Assembly (NCBI RefSeq): GCF_031755915.1
Contig: NC_083387.1
Location: forward strand, 20,481,001 to 20,545,000
Reading direction: 5' to 3'
Length of the DNA: 64,000 bases
DNA from: Ziziphus jujuba
Taxonomy: Eukaryota; Streptophyta; Magnoliopsida; Rosales; Rhamnaceae
Within the stretch, counting starts at the first letter, position 1; every line of letters starts with the position of its first letter. Of this stretch, positions 58,386 to 64,000 are shown in pieces. Position numbers and translations under genes: made by a program. Under the pieces are notes generated by a model that did not search any database, was not told the DNA's origin, and was given only the letters and a program-made list of their open reading frames with translations.

Positions 58386-59060
58386 GCCTTCCAGTTAAAC
58401 AACCCTTTTTGATGTGTCAATCATGTCCATTATTTGGTTGACTTTATACAAATTTCAATTATTATTACAACGAAATTGACAAATATCTTGCATTACTAAT
58501 CTAAACCAAACATAATAAATATATATTTACTGTTGATTATAAGAGTATAATTTTAATTTTAAATAACAAAAAATATTTTTACGATTCTATTTATTTAAGC
58601 ATAACTTAGTCAAATTAAAATACTGTCACTGACAATACTAATATATCTCTACTTTCCACATTCAGCCTAATTTGTCAAATGCAAATCCGGAGACTTTTAA
58701 TCAAGTTATTTTAGGATATCTAATGCCTTTGGCTATTTGGTCTTCACTTGGGAATGCATTCACCCAAGAATCCCACAACAAACAATGATACAATTTTCAG
58801 AGTGTTGCATTCCATTTTTTTTTTTTTTTTTTTTTGGGTGAACAGGGTGTTGCAAGCTTGTACACATCAGTGACGAGGAGTAGATGGATAACAGAGCTCC
58901 TTGATGGAGCATTCAGAACTGCCAAGCATCAAGAGATGGAGGAAGATATAGGACAATAGTATAAATACATAAAGCAGCATGCAGGCCAATACCACGGAAG
59001 ATCATGTATAATGACCAACTCTACAAGGAGGACATAGGATGGAACCCAAGAATAGAGTAG
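58385..59060 (+). pseudogene. orphan FMO last exon (with part of intron 4)
   Basis: 58750-59060 matches FMO-3 exon 5: GGAATGCATTCACCCAAGAAT, then TACACATCAGTGACGAGGAG, ATAACAGAGCTCCTTGATGG, GGCCAATACCACGGAAGATC and the Lys/Arg-rich end. It has frame breaks and an insertion of about 35 bases (T-rich, about 58812-58847) between copies of CAGRGTGTTGCA. The upstream stretch at 58405-58440 (TTTTGATGTGTCAATCATGT) resembles FMO-3 intron 4. No other FMO exon is nearby. Confidence 0.82.
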
Positions 59061-60426
59061 AATAGGGATAGCAACGATACGGGGAAGACCGGGCAACCTC
59101 TCATTTACCCAGCCTCACCCCCTAAAAATACTCCTATACTCGTAACTCGATTTTTTAAATTATAAAAAAATATATAAATTATAAATATAAAATATATTTT
59201 ATCAATAATATATATATATAAACGGGGCAAATAAACCTTTTCTACCATCATCTACCTTTTTGACCAGAAGTTCAAAACCTCCATTTTCATGTTTCTAGTG
59301 TAATGCTAAGACCGTTCATAATGTACCAACATGAAATGGAAAATGCAGCTTTTTGGATGTTTTCTGTTGGTGTTGATATAAATAGAAAACGGAATATAAA
59401 ATCAATAAATAAAAAAATAATAACAATATGAATGTCACTGAGGTCTCCGAGTTTGCTGTTTTATCAATATGAATGTCACTGAGGTCTCCGAGTTTGCTGT
59501 TTTATCTGATGAAATGATACCCGATTATACTTTAATGTTTTCCGTTGGTGTTGATATAAATGAAAAACAAGACATAAAAAATAAAAAATAATAACAATTA
59601 TGAAGGTAAAATCAATAATAAAAAAATAATAACAATTATGAAGGTAAAATTAATAAATAAAAAATAATAACAATTATGAAGGCCACAGAGGATTCTGAGT
59701 TTGCCCTTTTATCTGATGAAATGATAACACCCGATGATACCAATTGAAAGTATCAAACGGGAAAAGGAAAACCAAAAGCCAAAATTACAACTGACAACTT
59801 CTCGAGGATGTTATTTCGTCGTTGAAATCTTTCAACAACCTCCGGATTTTGCCTATCTCAACCGGCCAGCTGAACAAAAGAAGTGGGTTTAATGTATTCT
59901 AAAAAAAATTTCTAGAGAAGAAAATGAAAGGTGAGATAAACAAGAAAAACGATCAAGTCAATGAAGATTCAACAGCATATTTCATCAAAGAAATAAAAAA
60001 AAGAATTCACCAGCATCATTTGAAGAAATACTTTCCAATGAAAGCAGCTGCTATTGGAAAATATAAACACAAATGATGAGACAATAAGATTCAGATATAA
60101 TGCCAATAGAATCCAGAATATAATTTTGCACCCATTATTCATGAAAGTCAACATCGAATTGTTATGCACATTTTAAATCACCTCCCTTCCAAAGCTGACT
60201 GTTTATGATACTTCACCTAAGTTACTTGTTAACAAGTGTACTTCTGGGAGCTACAAGAAATATTTCTCACATATATCTGAATTTCGAAAAGACTAGACAA
60301 TGTTGCTTGCCATCTGGGGTTTAACTGCATAAGAATCAAACGAATTTGACTCCGCTAGCACCATTCAGAGGCATCCCTAAATTAAATGACCTACTATATA
60401 GACTTTCACTAGCTCCAGCAAACTCC
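59061..60426. other. intergenic region with short tandem duplications; MATE 3' flank
   Basis: 59424-59464 and 59465-59505 are 41-base tandem copies. 59582-59695 holds about three ~37-base units (AATAATAACAATTATGAAGG). Larger pieces (GTTGGTGTTGATATAAAT at about 59366 and 59543) repeat at a spacing near 177 bases. The part nearest 60426 should include the MATE 3' untranslated region, whose end is not defined. Confidence 0.55.
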
Positions 60427-63400
60427 TCATCTGGTTAATGAAAATGCATCCTGATACAAATAAAGGTTGACATAAAAGCATACCATCCTTTAGAAGTTCC
60501 ATTTTTCCTTCTTCTTAGATGCTTTTTAAAGAAAATATAACATCGTTTGGCAGAATGATAGAAAGGTAATATGAAATCCCATAAAACTATAAATAATGGA
60601 ACCTCAATGAGTGGAATGCATTCCTAGACAGGGTAGAAATTAACATTAATACAGTTGAAAAAGTTGAGCAAACAATCATCAAGCTAAACACAATACCATG
60701 ATTTGACAACTTAGCAAACTAGCAAAGTCCAAACCACAGTCAAGAAAATTATAAACATACACTAACCTCTGCTCTCTGTAAGTCTGTGTGTAAGAACCAC
60801 CATGGCCCCGTTCTTGATCGCAATCTGAAAATAATAGTTACAATAATAATAAGGATAGTAAACAGTAGTAATATTGTCAACATGAACAATATATGTGAGT
60901 AAGCATGCATGCTGAATGGTATTCTATGAGAAGAGCAAAACCATTTTCAAATTTCCAGTGGCATGAATGCCAATATAAGATTTTATATGTCCTTTTTTAC
61001 TCAAAAAATAAGCAAAATGGTAACACATCTAGCTAGATTACATGTAAAAAAAACTGCCATATCAGTGACAGACAGTACTGCTCAATAGCTTAGTGAAAAG
61101 CAATGAGGCTCCAATAAGGACATCCTTAATTATTTAAGTCGAGAATAAGTGGATCCAAGCATTTAGAGCCCCTGGATTTGATAAGTTGTAATATGTCACA
61201 TCAAATCAAAGGGCTCTAAATGATCGAATCCACTTATTCAAGTTGAGGATATCCTCATTAAAGCCTTATTGTAGTAAAAAGTAAGTATTTTATTATCATT
61301 TTTCCAAGCACACTGACTAGAACACATATGGAAATCTCCAATAGAACAGACAGTAATTAGCAGCAGCCTTATGATTTATTCAACTTGAGTCAACCCTTAG
61401 CAACAGTTAGGATGGTTATTTAAAAACAATACTCATAATTTAAAACCAACACTTAATGGACATTTATTCAGAAAATAACAGAACACTTTTAATATATTTA
61501 TGCTTTTACCTTAAATATCCCGCCACCATACGCAAGCCCATAAAGATGGTCAAGCCCAACCAAACCCCAGTAAGACCCATAGCTTTAGGAGCAAATAGCA
61601 AAATTGCGGAAGATATTGCCCCCACGATCATCTAAACATCAATAAACAATCATCCAGATAAGCTACGTATGCAACCTTCACACCTTAAATAACAACGTAT
61701 TTGAAAAGTCAAAACTGTACAATGACTCAGCTTACCATTGCACGAGCAGCATATGCAAAATCCGAAACACCATAGTGGAGACCATCATAGATATAAGCTA
61801 AAGCATTAAGAGGTTGGCTTGCACTGACAAACTGTTACAGTTTAGAAGAAGTCAATATAAAGACTGAAGACACAACTCTGTATAAAAGTATATTGACACC
61901 AAATAAATTTACAAACAAAAGATATCTACCAATATTCCACTTCTAACAATTCCTAGTACTGCAGCATCTGTTGTGAACAAGGTAGCTAGTGAACCAAAAG
62001 ACACACCCAGAATTGCAGCCAAGGAAACACCTGTAAACAATCCTATCTGAAAAACATTTGGAATAAGTCCATATAGAAAATACAGAGCATGCAAAACCAA
62101 CACAAAGTAATAAACAAATCTCAGAGCATCTCTTTAACTAAATGGTGAAGCATTAAAAGAAAAACAAAGAATAAAAATAAAGGAGCTTACCTTTAATGAA
62201 AAATCAGTAATTTCTTTAACAGTTTCGTATTGACCTTTTGACAAATAACTTGCAATCAGGGCCTACAGGCATATAACAGTTATAATTTAGAAGTCAACAT
62301 GAGTTAGTAAGTTATTGTGCAGATTTTGTGACCCCAATAAAAATAATAATATAATGAAAATGGCAACTCTGCAGTGAAAAATATTCCAATTCTTACTCAA
62401 AATATTTCAGAGTTTGGCAGAAAACAGCATAGAAAACTTTTTTTTACAAATTTTCTTTTTTTCTTTTTTAGAGCTTAATCTAACAATGTTGAAAACTAGA
62501 GTCATACTTCCCCCCATTTTCACTTTTATTCTCGGACACTTCACATTTTGTTGATTGTAATTTTATATCAACCTGCAACCCTTCACCCCAGCACTAATAA
62601 TTCAAATCAAACATAAATTGAATAGGCTCACAGCATCAGAAAAATAGAGAATTATATAAATCAAAGAAAGAGATATTACCTGACAAGCCGCAGCCATAGC
62701 ATCTGTTAGAAGGGATACAGCCAACCATACTTGTATGCATACCTGATGACCAGCCATAGCAACTGGACCTTGTCGAGCGGCCATTGATGTCCCTAATGTT
62801 AATGTCGTAAGAACAGCTAGAGTTCTTCCAAGAAGAAAACCACCTAACACAGAATTCCCAAATTGGTAAATGAAGCAAGTAGGTGGGGGGAGAGAGAGAC
62901 AGAGACAGAGACAGAGACAGACAGACAGAGCAGCCACAAGTGTCCAAAGCAGAGAAAGAGATTTGAAAATGCATGAAAGATTATTACAATAACATACAAA
63001 AATAAATACAGCTTCTATAGAGATATAAAGGTTCCTGGGTAGAATCAAGTCAAATTACCACGACAAAAAGAAATCAACCATCATGCATATAGCCGAACAG
63101 AAATCAACCATCACAATTGCATTTTTAAACCATATGAAAAGAACAGAAAGAAAGAAATTAAAACTTACCAGATTTTATGTATCCACCAAATTGCAATGAA
63201 CCCAATTTTGGGGGCATTAGTATTGCTCTCTTGTTTAGAAACCACAGCATTAGAAAGGTGACAATGTATCTGAAAGATACAATCTTAATTAAATAAGCAT
63301 GATCATTTACTAAGTTTGGAAGAACAAAATCCATTCAAAGAGCACATACTGAGAAACAACAGTGGAAATGGCTGCACCAGTAACACCCAATCGGAAAGAA

Positions 63401-63446
63401 TACATAAGTACGGGAAACAAAACCACAGCTAAGAGATTACCAATTC
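60427..63446 (-). CDS. MATE efflux transporter, DETOXIFICATION 44/45-like, 3' part (nine exons)
   Basis: Multidrug and toxic compound extrusion family: cation-coupled membrane antiporter, 12 helices. Best resembles plant DTX44/45-type proteins, some of which are plastid-targeted; the targeting end is outside this window. Minus-strand exons: 63446-63350, 63269-63169, 62843-62680, 62262-62191, 62046-61930, 61831-61736, 61631-61510, 60824-60767, 60450-60427. All introns are GT-AG and frame is kept for 283 residues to a stop at 60427-60429. Readable motifs are GNLLAVVLFP, FLLGRTLAVLTTLTLGTSMA, AARQGPVAMAGHQVC, WLAVSLLTDAMAAACQALI, SYLSKGQYETVKEI, SQPLNALAYIYDGLHYG and GVWLGLTIFMGLRMVAG. The last short exon (eight codons with stop) is the least certain. 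The first half of the protein lies beyond position 64000. Confidence 0.87.
61101..61271. mobile_element. Mutator-like MITE in a MATE intron
   Basis: The arms 61101-61178 and 61195-61271 are imperfect inverted repeats of about 77 bases (CAATGAGGCT... against ...AGCCTTATTG), around a short centre. Flanks TAGTGAAAAG (61091-61100) and TAGTAAAAAG (61272-61281) agree at 9 of 10 bases and fit a 10-base target duplication. No coding capacity. It sits in the intron between the exons at 60767-60824 and 61510-61631. Confidence 0.85.
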
Positions 63447-63697
63447 CTGCATAGAGAATAGCACCATTAGTTAGCTGAATGGATGACTAGTATATCAAAT
63501 ATAGCATTTTATAACGAGTACAAATCGTAGACATATTTTAAAGACAATAAGGCAAAAATAATATTGATGTAACATTCTCTTCAAATATAATTCAAGAGTG
63601 CTGCAACAATTAAGTTCCAAAATCAATACCACTGAGGTCTACCAAAGTTATGGAAAATGACCTTCTCTATGCTTATACATGCCAATATGCTATTAAG

Positions 63698-63732
<35 letters not shown>

Positions 63733-64000
63733 TAGTACAATAAGGTTGCATGCAAACAGCCAGAAAGACACCCAATGACAGGATCACTAAAAAATAACCA
63801 ACCTGGAATTAATGGTACTAACTTAAAGCTTTAAAAACTCTTTATCATGTTTCATGTTTACTTTTCACATCTAACTATGGAAACAACGTTTCCCACTGCC
63901 AAATCTAACTAAGAATCAATCTCCCACCCCCTCCAACCACCCTCACACACACCTCTTCGCCTCTTTCCCCATGTGAAATGACATAAGATTCAGGATACTA
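63447..64000 (-). other. intron sequence of the MATE gene
   Basis: No further exon could be recognised on the minus strand before the window ends, so this appears to be one long intron or its part. Poly-T run of about 35 bases at 63701-63731, and a C-rich stretch near 63920-63970. Confidence 0.5.

Noticed and set aside
62602..63048. Open frame of 148 aa extending beyond the MATE exon
   Set aside because: Only 62680-62843 is exon, supported by GT-AG borders and frame joining. The rest is intron, including a GA/CAGA microsatellite near 62889-62930.

Overview
This window is nuclear DNA from a flowering plant, most likely a eudicot. The evidence is AT-rich intergenic DNA, spliced genes with GT-AG introns, plant-type cytochrome P450, flavin monooxygenase (FMO) and MATE genes, Ty1/copia and Ty3/gypsy retrotransposons primed by initiator tRNA-Met, Cassandra-type TRIMs carrying 5S rRNA-like sequence, and Mutator-like foldback elements. 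Species cannot be named from sequence alone.

Layout. 1-3732: promoter and nine exons of an apparently intact CYP87-like cytochrome P450 (+, 492 aa). 5184-11045: a decayed Ty3/gypsy element whose gag and protease are broken and whose RT, RNase H and integrase core are deleted. 11046-36980: a repeat-dense block holding copia remnants, a Cassandra TRIM, a broken FAR1/MULE-type gene between two inverted gypsy 'tail+LTR' modules, a CT microsatellite, and a structurally complete copia element (28096-33397, minus, 5-bp target duplication) nested inside an unclassified repeat family (R1). 36985-49423: a tandem cluster of three class I-type plant FMO genes. The first (FMO-1) is an exon-1-only pseudogene; the second (40663-45791) and third (46781-49423) are complete five-exon genes of 520 and 521 aa. 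49424-59060: more repeats, including a long inverted-repeat element, an FMO promoter copy with no gene behind it, a copia-like LTR, Cassandra LTRs, an inverted R1 copy with large AAT microsatellites, and an orphan FMO last exon. 60427-63446: the 3' part of a minus-strand MATE transporter gene (nine exons visible) that continues past the right edge.

The functional content is small: one P450, two intact FMOs and one MATE transporter. All belong to families used in specialised or defence metabolism, but nothing in the sequence shows that they share a pathway. The rest is transposon-derived. I found no convincing new molecular system. The most distinctive signals are (i) an FMO family dispersed as a dead duplicate, an orphan promoter and an orphan exon, (ii) a gypsy-derived 'tail+LTR' module that recurs with nearly the same 5' boundary at four sites, and (iii) a five-unit ~20-bp array kept in three copies of the R1 family. 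All coordinates of splice sites and repeat ends were read by eye.
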